A stretch of DNA of 64,000 nucleotides, taken from positions 124,001 to 188,000 of the forward strand of contig OY725505.1 of the NCBI GenBank assembly GCA_963281255.1. Direction: 5' to 3'. This document shows positions 50,850 through 63,917 of the stretch, piece after piece. Numbering within the stretch: position 1 is the first letter of the stretch; the number at the start of each line of letters is the position of its first letter. The translations under genes and the position numbers were made by a program. The notes beneath the pieces are model-generated. The model was not told the DNA's origin. It saw only the letters and a program-made list of their open reading frames with translations, and made no database searches. This stretch comes from Aphrocallistes beatrix (Eukaryota; Porifera; Hexactinellida; Sceptrulophora; Aphrocallistidae).

Positions 50850-51036
50850 CAGTCGACTCCGCTTAATAGGGCCACTGTTTAATCGGGTCAGCCGCTTAAT
50901 CGGGCCACTTTTGGTAGGACCGGAATAGCTCTCACACATAGAAGCTAATACAAAATATTTTCGGTTAATAGGGTTCTCCGCTTAATCGGGCAAAATGTCC
51001 TCTGACCGATGTGGCCCTATTAAGCGGAGTCGACTG
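50850..51036. mobile_element. Pogo-like MITE, copy 2
   Basis: 187 bases, with end repeats CAGTCGACTCCGCTTAATAG at both sides and TA duplications (50848-50849, 51037-51038). The interior carries further GCTTAATCGGG motifs. The longest of three family members here. Confidence 0.9.
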
Positions 51037-54000
51037 TATAAAAAATAGAATCCTCAACTTATAAATTCTTCTTTTATAAATTATAGAGTAATAAAAATTT
51101 CAAAACAATATTTGTTTGATATTTTAAAAAATTTTAAAAAATAACTAAAGATCGCTTACAAACAGAAACAAACCTTCCATGAAAAAAATGCAGTTTTAAA
51201 AATTATAGCGATACTACTATATAAGTAGATCTGCTAAAATGTCTTGACATTCCATTATTATCCAATCATTATGTCACACGTGTAGTAATTGCTATAACAG
51301 AGCCAGTTGGCTCATAGTAGGCAGTGTTTCAATTATTGAGTAAGAAGTTTTTCGTAGAAAATTTATAGCGTGATCTATTATAAGTATAGGAACGGATAGT
51401 CATCAAATTATAGAAAGTAATTATTGGGTGATTATTATTAAATTCAACTAATTGGTGTCTTCAAACATAATTGCATATGACCTCTACAAATTATGATGAT
51501 AAATTTCAAATAAAACTATCAAATCAACAGTATCTAAAACTCAGGGATACATTAAATTTAACCAAGACAATATTGAGGTTAATATTTTTTTGCCAACCTT
51601 TATACTTTTACAAAAGGGTTAAACCATTTAAATTCTGCCTGGCGTCGAATTTTGCAAAATTAGGCCCCTGTGTGTCTAAGAATTCGTAAAGAGAATAAAC
51701 TGTCACATATTTTAGAAATTTCATCATTAATAAGGAGAACTCATAATTCTAAACTGTTTTCATTCAAAGAGACTTCACAAAATGCGAACTCATCATGGAT
51801 ATAAAATTTGAAATATTTAATCAATTAGTGAAAAAATTGACGTCATTTGATATTATACAGAATAAAACCTTAAGAATGCAAGTATTCTAGTTATCAGCAT
51901 TGACTTCAACACGAGATGCCATACGAACCAACGTGTCAAATAAAGATTGTAGTGCTCATAGGTTAGATCATTTCAAAGGACGTGCCCAATGTTTGGGTGC
52001 ATATTTTATCTACATTATGTTAAGTAAACTGACACTAATTGAGTAATAATAGCTGGAATAATCCTATGGTTTCGATGCTCCCTATTCGTTACTATTATTC
52101 AGGAAAAATGACTTTTCGCTTTTATTTTCAATGAAATTTTTTCTGTTTAGGTTAAGCATGGGGGGGGGTTTATTCGAATCAGAAATTGGGAAACTAAATC
52201 GAGATATTAGGTTTTAAAAGTGACAGTATATAATTAATCTTGGTGTTTCTGTGATGTAAATCAATCCTATTAATTAACTCATTTACTTCCACAAAAATTA
52301 TGTGAATTCAACAACTCTAAATAACTCTCTATAGACCTAAACTAAGTCGAATCCAATCACTTCAAAAGACAGTGTTCAGAAAATTGACATCTTCATTCAT
52401 AAAATCACATAGATTAAAGTAGAAAAGGTGACATAATGTTAAGTTAACAGCTAATCTGTTCTCTTAAAAGAATCCACGATATTGTCTAGACACTTCGAAA
52501 GTACTAAAATGTTTACTTTAGCGTTCTGTTTGCTTAACAAAAAAAAGTTGATAATTAAAACCTTCAAAATTAACATACGAATGCCAAAAATAACACATAT
52601 TTGGGAAATCTGGAATCAGGACTAGACAACTCGCTAAGCACTTGCATTGCAATCTGAAGTCTGCATTTGAATTATAAATTAATTACTAACGCAAATTTCA
52701 TATCGGACGCAAATTCTTTGAATTAAAATATACCCAGCCAAAGGTACCTCATTAAAATAAATGAGATTAGTAAGTTATTTGGAAAACAAATACATAAATG
52801 ATAGATATTCTGCCATGTGTTTAATTAATGTTTGGATGAGTGGAATATCTTAGAACAAAATATAGCCAAATATACTGGAAATATAGTCAAAATTTCCCGG
52901 TCAGTCTAACATATAGTTGACCAATGTATAGACTGAGATTTGAATATTTTAATTTTGAATCATTTATAAGGGACAAAAATTTGTCGGTAAATTAGTACCT
53001 ACTTAATTGGAACTATTTTCCCAAAGAGTATTGTAACTAAGTACAAGTTCGAAGACATGATTACCAATACACTTTTATTAAAGTTCACTACCTCATGATC
53101 CTTCTCAAAGGGAGTATCGATTTCATAGGGAGTTAAAAATTAAGCTGAGATTACTTTTCAATACTTTTAAAGGAAGTGTCCACATAGGAGATAAGAGTTA
53201 ATTTCCTTAGATAATCTCAGATTCTAAGATATCACAACACAATATCCGAAATAGGAAGACATCCCTACTGTTTTGTAGATCTTTATCAAAATTAATGCAG
53301 CACGTCAAAAAAATTACACATAGTAATTAGACATGTAAATGATGATCCAGGGCATTTTTTCCACAATTAAAAATATATATTTGGACAATTTGCTAGTAGA
53401 TGAGGCTGTAGTCATATGTAATACAGATGTTCCCTGATCATGCTAATTCTATTTGTTCTTCTCTTTTATGTGAAACCTTGATATGCAAAATTACCTCAAA
53501 ATATGTCCACCAAAGTCCAACTGGTTTAGTTTGATTAATTTATAATCCAATTATGTTACCAGAACATGTGACAAATGGCTAATTAATCAAATATTGGCTT
53601 GTGCGATTTAAATTTCAGCTCGTAACTCTACATACACAAAAAATTTAAATTTACTACATCTGTTAGGCAACATACTATAACATAGAAACTAATTAACCAT
53701 CTGACCTTGACAACATTGCATCTATAAATGCATAATGACTTGTATACTAAAGTGACATAGTAACTTTGCAAACCGAGAAAACAGAGGAATTTGTGTTTCA
53801 TGAATGCTACACTTCGTCGCGTAAGAAAATGCATCGTTAAATTAAACTATTTCATCATGATGAATTGACAACTTTCTCATAACCTAAATTACGAATCAAA
53901 AGTGCATAGAATCAATATAAATCGCAATCGTAACTCAACATTTAGAGATTTTCTCGAGGGTGGTCTTAAGAAACGAATTCTTTCAAATAATGGTATACCA

Positions 54001-54402
54001 AACTTTTTGATCAGTTTACGATGGAAATAGTCAACGGAAGTTTAGATTGAAATAATGTATAAAATCAAAATAATAGTAAATTATCTTCAAATTACAATGA
54101 ATAATTAATTATTAAGTAAAACGCACAATCAGCTATGTCAGTACATTGAGCACATTTTCACTGCGAAATAATGTTGACATGTTCATATGATACCTAACAT
54201 TATGTTGACTTACCTAGCATTCCAAGAATTTATGCAGAAACAAATACCTAACTAAAATACTTTTGGACCAAAATGTCATGAGAATTCCACGGTTAATGTT
54301 CAAGTACGATTATGGTAAATTTTGGTCAATAATTTCGCCGATTTTCATTGAAAATAAAATCGAAAGAGAAAATGCTCTACAATCTAAGGCTTTCTGGAGG
54401 AG

Positions 54403-54410
54403 TATAAATA
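54403..54410 (+). promoter_or_regulatory. TATA box of the gene starting at 54510
   Basis: TATAAATA followed by GCGAAG, 107 bases before the ATG at 54510. The spacing suits a start site near 54435 and a short 5' untranslated region, and it supports 54510-54542 as a first coding exon. Confidence 0.5.
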
Positions 54411-54509
54411 GCGAAGTCGGGTTAAATATTCCATTGATCACTTTATTATTCAAGTAGATAAATATTAATTTATACAAACAGAATTCATTTATTTATTATA
54501 TTAATTAAA

Positions 54510-57500
54510 ATGAGTTGTAAAGTAGAAAGCATGCCACAAAAGGTAAGAATTCGAAGTAAATTTGAACTTCTATTAATTTTCTATTTCTCAAGATTAATTA
54601 AATATATCGAAATGATATAAACATTGTTGTTAGAAATTGTTTAGCTTGCAAAGTGAATCTATAAATTGAATTTGAAAATAATGTAGCCAGCCTTTGTAGA
54701 AAATCGATAGAGTATGTTTTAAATTAATGAATATCTTTTCTCTATAGAACTTCCACAAATCACCCAGTTGTCATTTGAAGAAAATGGATTTCAATTCTCC
54801 CCTCTCACCAACATTATTACATACATTTCCGCCTACAAAGTCGCCATACAACTGCTCAGCACCTTCCATGGTAATGGATCAAAAACCCGATATAGACTAT
54901 CTCAAATCCATTTCAATAATGAATGACAGTTGTACATACCAATCTACGCCCAGTTCTTGCTCAGGAGGGATGACTGCTTCTTTCGGTATGCAAGACACTT
55001 TTGGTGAAATGGACGGATACGATATTAAGCCAAGGTATGTTTTCAATTAATTATTCAATTATGAATATCGTGTCATGTGTGAATTTATGCATGATATTGA
55101 GAGTATGTACAGTCGACTCCGCTTAATAGTGTCACTGGTTAATCGGGCCACTTTTGGCAGGACCGGAATAGCTCTCACACATAGAAGCTAATACAAAATA
55201 TTTTCGGTTAATAGGGGCCTCCGCTTAATCGGGGCAAAATGTCATCTGACCGATGTGGCCCTATTAAGCGGAGTCGACTACATATATATATATATACAAA
55301 TATGTGTGTATATATATATATATATATCGAGAAAAATCTTATTTTTCATTCGATTTATCAGGCATCAAATATTATGTATATATACAACCGGCGAAATGTA
55401 TTATATTACAATGATTGTTTTATCGCAATTCTTTTTTGATCTTATATTCATTTATTTTGAACACGAATTACAAAAGTGAGTGAATGTGTTCAAAAAAACT
55501 CGTACACATTTTCTCGCACTTGTAATTCGTTTCTGGATGAGTGAAAGATAAATTTGAACAAAATGATTACAAAATACACCAAATCGAATCGCGAAACAAA
55601 TAGAATATAAACTCAGACCATTACACAACAATGTCCGCATCCAGAGGGACATGTATCCTCCGTTTTGAACCAATCTAAAATATGTTCACGGTGCCCGCCA
55701 TGTTGACAACCTCTGCACCAAATGCATAAGCCATACACAGGCAAACGGCAAATCGAGCAAAGTTGCTTTGGCCATGCATTGCATTCTTCACACGGCATTA
55801 TACGACGCACCGGTTTTTCACAGCTTTTACACTCAAGAGTTCCCACACACGTAGCATTATCCCAGTCATTTAGTGTAGAGAAATTGTCTTTAACATCGCT
55901 GTCAAGAATGTTTTGATAGAATTCGAGTGTGTGTAGGAACTTGTACAGCTTACAAGCCAAAATATGCAATTTGAATAACTGTAAGATATCGATATAGGCA
56001 GAGACCCAGTGTACGAAAATGAATGGATCTATTTCTTGTAAGAGTTTTTCGTGCACACAGAGGTATAGAAAAACCGCGTGTTGAATTTCACCATTCTCCA
56101 CCAAATGGTTTGTCATCGTGGAAAGGGAGTTGGTGAAATTGAGTGATGGAACTGTTAGGGCGTTTTTAAAGACGATTTCTTCTCTTTTGTGAAGTGATAT
56201 TCCCAAGTCAGTCATACCTATTTATAAGGAAAGCTATTATTTAATTTTTTAAAAATCTCATTTTCAGATGGTCCGGTTTTAACGGGATCAATTTGACCGG
56301 ATTTAGTCCCAAATGTACTTGTACAATTGGTCCTGTTTTTATCCGACCACTTTGGCCCTTATTTTATCCGGCATCACTTAAACCATCTTTGAATTCCGTT
56401 GGAAAACTTTTTAACTTAAAAAACTGGGTGTCTCAAAAAATATTTATCAAAATTTCCCAGTTAATTAATAACATTCTAAGTTTAAACGCTAAAACTGACT
56501 TGTATCACCAGTCACAAAGTGTTTGGGGGTTGTCCCAGAATGCAGCTTCATTTCCCTGTAAGGAGAGTATTTATTGGCACTGCTTGAGTGAATATTGACT
56601 TCAGTTTCTGCCCACCAAGCTCGATCAAACTTATTAATCACAGAGAAGACATCGATAACTTTATTCGGAGGCGAACAAGTCTCGAACCTTTCTTCCAACT
56701 CACATTCCCCGTTCGGGGGATGTGGGAATTTATCATGGACAATTGTTAGGTCATTTAATTCAGTTTGTCCAGTGTCAAAAAATGTGATATTGTTAGAATG
56801 AGGAGTAGCTGGAATGGATCTTGGATTTACTGGTTTACTTTCACTGTCAATATCCCAAAGATAGTGACCTAAAAAATTCAATTCACAACTTAATAAGGCA
56901 TTTTGATTCAACTTACAAAGTTCCAATTACCCTTGAGTTCTCCTAGAGAATTGGTTACATGTTCTTTCGTGTCAAAGCTCAGCACTCCTTGAGTTAATCT
57001 TTTCATATCAGTTAACAGACATTGGCAAAAATACCACAGAAAGCTTATATCTTCTCGTCCTAATTTCTTAGCGACTTTTTCATTCCGCCTACACATTTCC
57101 ATAGCGGTCCCCCCAGTAAACTGATACTCTTGCGCAAAGTTTAATAATTCCTTTGAACGTTTGTATATGGGAGTAATTGGTTCACAAAGCTCTTTCGAAT
57201 TATTTTGAAAAGGACTTATTGCATAATCAGAAGTAGTCGATGACAACGAGTGCATATGAATGGAATTTTTCGCATTCACTTGTGAACGATTGATGCTGCG
57301 CGGAATGTTATAGGAATGTGCTCGGTCTCTAGGTGCTAATTTCCGTGCACGTGTCAAATCGACACTGTTTAAGACACTCCACTGAGGCTGTACTAAATCT
57401 AAAGGCGCATCATCTAATGATTTGGTCGCAGGACCAACCATTGGAGTGAATTGCTTAAAAGTGTGCTGAATCACTCCTATGTTATTACAAGCTAGCGAGA

Positions 57501-60500
57501 TTTCATTGATAGAATCTGACATTATAACCGCACTACTCTCTGAATGCATCATCACTCTACCATTGTTGGTACAGGAAATTAGCTCCTGCCTACTAATCCA
57601 AATGAAATCGGTTAGAGAATGCTTTTGCTCGATAGCTCTTTTGTATGGCACCGAATAAGGTTTTGTAATATCCCAGAAGTTAATGAATGGATCTCCTAAG
57701 CAAGATATTGAAGCCAGTGTCCTTCCATCCAGCGAATTAGGAACCCAGCACACCTAGAAAACACAAAATACAGTGAGTACCGCCATAATTCGACATCATT
57801 TCATAACACAATTAGCGTTTGATATTACAAATTGCATTGTATAATCCGACAGTTTTTGCGTTTTCCAACGAGTGCCTATATATGGAACATACATTTATAC
57901 ATATTTTTTTAAAAGTTTCCAAAATTTGAAAATTCAATCACATTTTCGTTGACGAATACAAATGTAGGATTGCATCCGGAAGTAGAGAATTAGTCATGGC
58001 CAATTAAATTCGATTTAAGTTTGCTCAAATGATTTAAGTTTAAACTTTCTAGTAAGAATTTCCTAAACTGTGAACAGGAAATTCTTACTAGAAAGTTTAA
58101 ACTTAAACCATTTGAACAAACTTCAATCGAATTAAAAGACAGATTCACAACAAAATACAAAACCACAATACCTGCTTGGGATCAGAGCGATGGAAGTACT
58201 GAGCTAAGCAAAAGGAGATTGGTCAACGACGTATTTTAGTACAATACTTACATAATTGAATGGTTCATTTCGCTAAAAGATTCAAAGTAGAACTATTTAG
58301 ACTTAAACCACAGTAAAGTCACATAAGTCGTATATGAACTAAATTAAAGCAAATCATAAGGTTTCAGAAAGAACAATATGCTTACTTACTATATTACTTA
58401 GACTACATTTGTCACAAAAAGTTCGAATATACCCTTACAATATTGCTATATCATAACCAGATTAAACTTGTCAAATATGTGCTAAATCGAGTTCAAAGTC
58501 AAACTAAATACCCATTTTAACACCGAATGAATAATTATGAACTGAGATAAGAGAGAATTTCAATGAGTTTCCAATGTAGTTAGTTATCCGAGGAGTTTGT
58601 AATTGGAAATAATTATACATAGATCTTCGTACGTAAGCATTTAGAACTTACACGTGCAACTGGGTTATTAAGGGCATGCAATGTGAAACAACACTCCATC
58701 TCACCACCTTTCACATTACAAATACGAATTTTTTTATCTCGACCCCCGCTAGCTATGAACGCTTGATCTGGATGCCAAGCCAGGCAAAAAGCTGGTTCTG
58801 TGTGTGCTTGGTATTTCAGGAGAGGTTGATCTGTTTTTCGGAGATCCCATACTGCTAAAAGTCCATCGTCATAATTAGCAGCGATTAGATTTTCACGTGT
58901 AGGTGAAAATTGCACATCTCGTACTATCTCATCGGAATAAGCAAGTTCAAATATCTTTTTTTCATTGTAGGTGTCAAATCCTCTGTAAAATGATAATAAA
59001 ATTCAATGCCAAAAACACATAAGTTCAATTGTATATTCTCTGTCTAATCAGTTAAAAATTTGCAAAGTCAATGTAGTAATTACTTTATCAGGATGTTTTT
59101 TGGGTTAAATAGTCACAATTAAGAAATATATCTGTATAAATTGTAAAATGATACAGTACATTGGAATTAAGTGAATTTAAAATGATTTGGTGATAAACTT
59201 TTATGGCGCTATATTATAATTGCAATATTAATTAGGCGCCAATGATATCATTATTCAACAATAACATTTGGCGGGGTTTTATATTTTTTTGGCGGGTAAA
59301 AAAGCTTTATATATTACTCAAAGTATATAATGTTACGAACCTAATTCTCGAATCTTGCGAGCCTGAAATCAAGACATTTGGCTTAAAACGGCTAAAACTG
59401 ATTTTATTCAAAGCTCGTTGATCTGCAGCTCTGAATTCAGTTTGGAACTTATCTTTCTGTGCAATCTCCAAATTCCATAACTGTACAGTACATTTTTCAG
59501 CCGTTGCAAGTATCCAAGTTGAGAATGGAGACCATTTGGCATCACAACAGTTTAAACTTTGTTCTTTCGTTAATAAATTCGTATTAAAAGCAAGTTTTTC
59601 ATCATTCAGTTTTAAAATAGTTAATATTTTCCTCCCCGCAACTAATACTAATCTTTCTTTATGATTGTAGTCAATAGATTTTGGTTTAAGTGAAAAAGAA
59701 CCTTTGGGGATAACATCGCAATATCTTGGACATAGACTCATTAAAATTCTCTAAACACTAAAAGATAATCCATTAGCATTGATTTAAAATACATAAAAGG
59801 TTATGGTTAAATTTGGCAACCAAATATCCTAGCAAAATTGAATTGCGAGAAAATTCAATTTAGAGACCATTGATTGAGACAGAAATATATATTTTGGGTT
59901 GAGGTAGAAGTGTACAGCCCTAAAATATATCCGGCTAGACTAAAGCATCTGAAAAACAGAGACAGAAGGTTAGAACAACATATAGACGGTTAGCAGAGTC
60001 AATATAACTTCTCATATACATTAATGAATAAATTATCAAGAGATTTCATGCTGTAGCACTAATTGGTTTTAAATGCTATTGTAATGGAGATTATCTAAGA
60101 AATTACACCATGATTTAGAAGCATTAACCATGTACAAGTAAAGTAGAAACTCTAAAGTTTAATTGCACTTCTTTGAAGAATACTTAGTGACCACATCCTA
60201 AACCGAAATTTTAATTATTCTTTGTATGCTAATACCAAATTTTGAAGTGTAAACCAACATCGGGGACAAAGAAAAAACATAATGGAAGTGTCTGCTTTAG
60301 GAATATAATAATAAGAATGGACAGTCACAGGGTATTAAACAACTGGACGTTATTACAAATACAGAAAGTTTATTGCGAACAAAGTAGATTTTAAGATAAG
60401 AAAGTGCCAGTATCCTACTACATCAATTTCCATAGAAATATAGAAACAAAATTTTAGTAAAATTTTCATAAACGTCCCATTATCCGTTTTTGGATTTTAC

Positions 60501-60896
60501 ATAAATGTCTAATTATCCTTTTTTGTATAATTGGCAAAAAATCCTTAAAATTTAACTTCTATACATATGTATTATAAATCCCTTCATAGAACTGGAGCAT
60601 TCGCTGGGGGTCCTACTTTTTGTGAACTCGAGGTTGGACCAGGACTGCCTAACCAGAATGGTTATATCGTACCACCTTCGCCCATCTCATCAACTACAAG
60701 CTTAGGTTCAATGGAAATACAAGAAACACCGAACGGGCATATCAATCATTTCCCTTTTCAAATGCATCCGCCACTACCACAATTAGATGATACGGACGAG
60801 CCTATTAAGACACCGACAATCAACAATATGAATAATCAAAACAACAGTGAATTAGATATGCTGACCAACCCAGCAGGATTCTTCGGACCAAATAAG
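54510..60896 (+). CDS. Unidentified protein, N-terminal part, transcription-factor-like composition (3 exons, incomplete)
   Basis: Exons: 54510-54542, 54748-55034, 60590-60896, joined in phases 0 and 2. All have good splice sites, and the last donor (AAG|GTAGGT) shows that the gene continues beyond 64000. The 209 residues seen begin MSCKVESMPQK. They are rich in Ser, Pro, Asn and Met, with short motifs SPLSPTLLH, GEMDGYDIKP, PPSPISS and NPAGFFGPNK. There is no membrane segment, signal peptide or folded domain. Such composition is typical of activation regions in front of a DNA-binding domain (nuclear receptors, homeodomain proteins), but I do not recognise the family. Intron 2 (about 5.6 kb) contains the whole WDR24 gene on the other strand, and the next intron contains WDTC1. 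A TATA box lies 107 bases upstream. Confidence 0.55.
55110..55280. mobile_element. Pogo-like MITE, copy 3
   Basis: Left end CAGTCGACTCCGCTTAATAG after TA (55108-55109). Right end TTAAGCGGAGTCGACTA, with the last G lost, followed by a TA microsatellite. Same family and orientation as 50850-51036, in intron 2 of the unidentified gene. Confidence 0.85.
55281..55328. repeat. TA-rich microsatellite
   Basis: (AT)n with interruptions, directly after the MITE. Confidence 0.9.
55613..59741 (-). CDS. WDR24: WDR24, GATOR2 complex subunit (5 exons)
   Basis: Exons in coding order: 59741-59341, 58982-58652, 57753-56931, 56868-56509, 56217-55613. The phases close and give 839 residues; human WDR24 has about 790. 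Exons 1-3 encode the WD40 propeller (LISGSQDSRI, AVWDLRKTD, CLAWHPD, SGGRDKKIRI). Then come a helical region (RNEKVAKKLGRED matches the family's DHNAKVARELGRN) and a long variable segment. The C-terminal zinc-binding RING-like part has paired Cys and the signature WCRGCQHGGH, ending CPSGCGHCC. That end separates WDR24 from most WD40 proteins; WDR59 has a similar end, but the middle fits WDR24. GATOR2 relays amino-acid sufficiency to TORC1 at the lysosome by opposing GATOR1. The gene lies wholly inside an intron of the plus-strand gene 54510-60896. Confidence 0.93.
58007..58134. repeat. Inverted repeat in WDR24 intron 2
   Basis: Arms of about 57 bases with few mismatches (AATTCGATTTAAGTTTG against CAAACTTCAATCGAATT; core AGTTTAAACTTTCTAGTAAG) around an 11-base loop. 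A MITE or foldback remnant, no clear target-site duplication. Confidence 0.85.
59742..60589. other. Region between the WDR24 start and the third exon of the plus-strand gene
   Basis: It should hold the WDR24 promoter on the minus strand, inside intron 2 of the plus-strand gene. I saw no TATA box in the correct place and no repeat. Confidence 0.5.
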
Positions 60897-61556
60897 GTAG
60901 GTAGAAACTAATCATATTGAGCATTACCTATTATAGTAGCAATGTTTTTCGTCGAATAATTACATGTTAGAACTAAAACTATATCTGCAATATTAATGAC
61001 GAAAATACTTTAGTAGACCTCAGATCATATATGGTCTGACTATTAATTAATTCGAGGCAGGTTTCAATAAATACATCAATTGAAAATGTCTTCGTATTGA
61101 AAGTATAAAATTTCAATTTATCATTAGTCTGCCAATGATACAACTAAACCTCAGTTCATCATCACAGCGTAATAGATTAAGTTATTAGGTAAATTGTCTG
61201 GGGCGGAATAGGTTTTAGTCAACAGTATTATTGAAGATGATCTATACATAAGAAAAGACTACTAGGCAATAAAATGCAATGATGTTGAATATACTTTTCC
61301 ATACTCTTCTACTAAATAAATGAAAATTATGGTTGCATTATTTAATAGAGAGCAGAGAAAACGCAAAGTAAAATGTTGCTTTAAATTTCAATACCATTTT
61401 GGTTCTATTATATTTCAAGTAACATGATTTAATGGAATCACAAATATATGTATGATTTACCTTTGTATTGAAAATAATATGAGAGCACCGTATCAACAAA
61501 ATGAACTCTCAAAAAAATAGAAGAAAAAGCATTAGTTTACAACAATTAATACAGAT
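60897..61556. other. Spacer between the third exon of the unidentified gene and the WDTC1 3' end
   Basis: AT-rich, no gene or repeat recognised. It contains the donor of exon 3 on the plus strand and presumably the WDTC1 3' untranslated region on the minus strand. Confidence 0.5.
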
Positions 61557-63917
61557 TCAAGAGGGTCTACACACAGGTCCACTATCCATGCTATCTTGTG
61601 AGAATTCCATATCCAAACCGCGAAAAAACATTGAAAAATCATTTGAGGGCGTTTGATTCGCGACCGAAAGTTTCCTAAGTTCATTTATATCCAAAGTGTC
61701 ATCTTTTTCAGTCTCTTTCACACTCCAAATTTTCACAGTATTTTCAATCCCACTTGAAGCTAGCATGGCGAAATTAGGATTCCACTGTACACAATTAACG
61801 ATGTTTTGATCACCGTGAAAGCCTTTTATCAAATTTCCGGTAGATTTTTCCCAAATATATATATTTCCATCATCTGAGCCTGAAACGATGAAGTTACCAT
61901 GGTGACCAATAAAATTCGCCTCCTTTATGTCAGTAGCAGAGTTCCTACTATCTACAAAACGGGCTGAGTAATCGAATGAGTTTAATTGGTTTGCGAAATT
62001 TCTCAGAAGTCCAGTTTTCTCCTTATTTTCAGGTTCTTTGTCTGATTTTTCACTTTTTGCCCGTTCCATTGCACCCTCGACTTTTTGTTTCCATTCAGAA
62101 ATATCATTAATCATTTCAGGATATTCCTTAATATATTCATTCAGAAAATAATAGGACTCTTCTACCCAACCCAATTCATGGAGACTCTTGATTCGTCTTA
62201 GTTTACATTTTTTGCTGTTAGATTCAAGCTGTAGCGCCGTTTCACAGTCTCGAAGACATGCATATGCATCACCACTCCAACTACGACCTAAATAAATTAA
62301 CTGAAGTTTATAGCTATCGTTACCATGGATATATTCAAAATGTCCTTTTTGTCCAAAAATGTCCTAATATCCGGAAATATAAGCGTATTCTACACTACCT
62401 ATCAGATCCTCAATATTAAATATGAAAATTATAGATCCCTTCTCCTCATATCCCATTTTGGCCAGCATTAAAACATACATGCCAAACTTACCAAAATAAG
62501 CTGCAGCCCTGTTTGAATACAGCACTGTGGCGTAGGGATTTTTGAAAATACCTTGGCTATAGAGTGAAATAGCCTCGATATAGTTTTTAACGTTGTAAGC
62601 TTTGTTCCCGAGCTCCTTCAGTTTATCAACACTTTTGTTGCACCACGAATTAGGTCGAGTTTGATGCATAAGAGATGATGTGGCCGTACAAAGTAAATAC
62701 GGATTTTTGCTAAACCCGTTACTCAAGGGTGTATCGGTGGTGTAATTGGGTTTGAAAGTGTCAGGATGGTATATTAATGGTGGGGTGGGGTCAGTAATAT
62801 TGTAGAGGTAGAGATGGTCTGGGTTCATATAAGCCAAAAGCTCAGTACCCAAGCTGTTGAAAGAGACATAAGTTGCACCTAAAAAACAAAAAATGAACAA
62901 AAGTTTCCCTGAAAAAAGATTATATAAAGTATTAGCTTACTGATGCATCGATACTTTGTCGGAACAATCTCTTTCTTCTGGTATCCAGCGGCGATATGGT
63001 GCGGGCAATAACTTCGAATACAACCTTGTTCACTCCTTAATTCCGTTGTCACTTGTGGCGTCCTTAGCCTACCTAAACTTAGCTTACGTCGATCGTACAA
63101 TCTAATGAATGGGTCACTCCCACCAACTGCTAATAAGTTAGGGTTGGTGGGACATACGTCCAGGCATTTAGCTTCTATGGAAGTACCACAAGCAGCTGTC
63201 AAATCGACTAACACGTTTGTACAAGGGGTTGAATTTGATTGGCATTTATGAGGATGTCTTAAGTCGTATTGTCTAATTGTTCCCTCTTCCAAAGCACTCC
63301 AGAATATAAACGGTGAATTTGGGTGGGAACAGAGACGCTTAACACGCTTCCGATAAGAAGTCTGACTGCATGTAAAACTGTTCAGCTTCTCACTTCTGTT
63401 CACATCCAAAAAGTTGACCTGTGAAGTAAAATTGGAAAATAAAACGCTTTTTGTATTACTAAATAAGCTTTTGAGATGATTGAGAAGGGCTTTACCTGAC
63501 CATCCATAGCTCCTGTAAGGATTTTAGTATCATTGCACTCTCCAACAAATTTAACGCTGAAAATATTATCATGGTGTCCTGTTTCTATCTTATGGATGGA
63601 TTTGCCTATATAAAATATATGTTTGAATGCGAAATTCATTTAGATCAAAGTGAAAATGACTGTTAAATACCTCGGAAAGGGTCCCATAGATTTACAAAGA
63701 GATCATCTGACCCCGAAGCGAGGAGTGTACCCGATTTATTCCATTCTAGACAGTTCACACAGCCATCATGACCAGCTAGAACTTGAAACAGTCCTAATTT
63801 GTTTATATGTGTCGAGTGTCCATCCAAATCCCTCATCACCCCTGTCTCAGCATTGCCAAAGTGATGGCCCCTTTGGCATATTGTGTTGAGGACATTTCGT
63901 CTATGTTTCGGAATCAT
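61557..63917 (-). CDS. WDTC1: WDTC1 / adipose, WD40 and TPR protein (5 exons)
   Basis: Exons in coding order: 63917-63671, 63605-63496, 63418-62941, 62878-62492, 62287-61557. Phases agree; 650 residues from the ATG at 63917 (human about 677). Order of domains: WD40 repeats (GHDGCVNCLEWNKSG, LASGSDD, FWSALEEGTIRQYDLR, FIRLYDRRK), a TPR region (LGNKAYNVKNYIEAISLYSQ, LYSNRAAAYF), then two more WD40 repeats (DIKEANFIGHHGNFIVSGSD, NIYIWEK), ending in CRPS exactly as in vertebrate WDTC1. Known role: Drosophila adipose and mammalian WDTC1 restrain fat storage, and WDTC1 is a substrate receptor of the CUL4-DDB1 ubiquitin ligase. The reading frame is open a little upstream of 63917 with an acceptor-like TTGTTAG, so an additional 5' exon beyond the window is possible. 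Confidence 0.93.

Larger units (their letters stand above)
42463..54402. other. Long region without a supported gene
   Basis: About 12 kb of AT-rich DNA. ORFs are short, unconserved to my eye and lack splice context. What I can support is listed separately: MITEs at 44549, 47836, 48778, 48878 and 50850, a degenerate tandem repeat at 43490, a TA-rich tract at 42837-42873 and TATA-like sites. As the 5' flank of a gene starting at 54510 it may hold distal regulatory sequence or untranslated exons. Confidence 0.6.

Noticed and set aside
55239..55439. Small ORFs near 55.3 kb
   Set aside because: They are translated TA microsatellite and MITE sequence.
55613..59741. Assignment of the minus-strand WD40-RING gene to WDR59 or MIOS
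   Set aside because: The C-terminal zinc-binding end is shared in the group, but the segment RNEKVAKKLGRED and the helical part before the RING follow WDR24.
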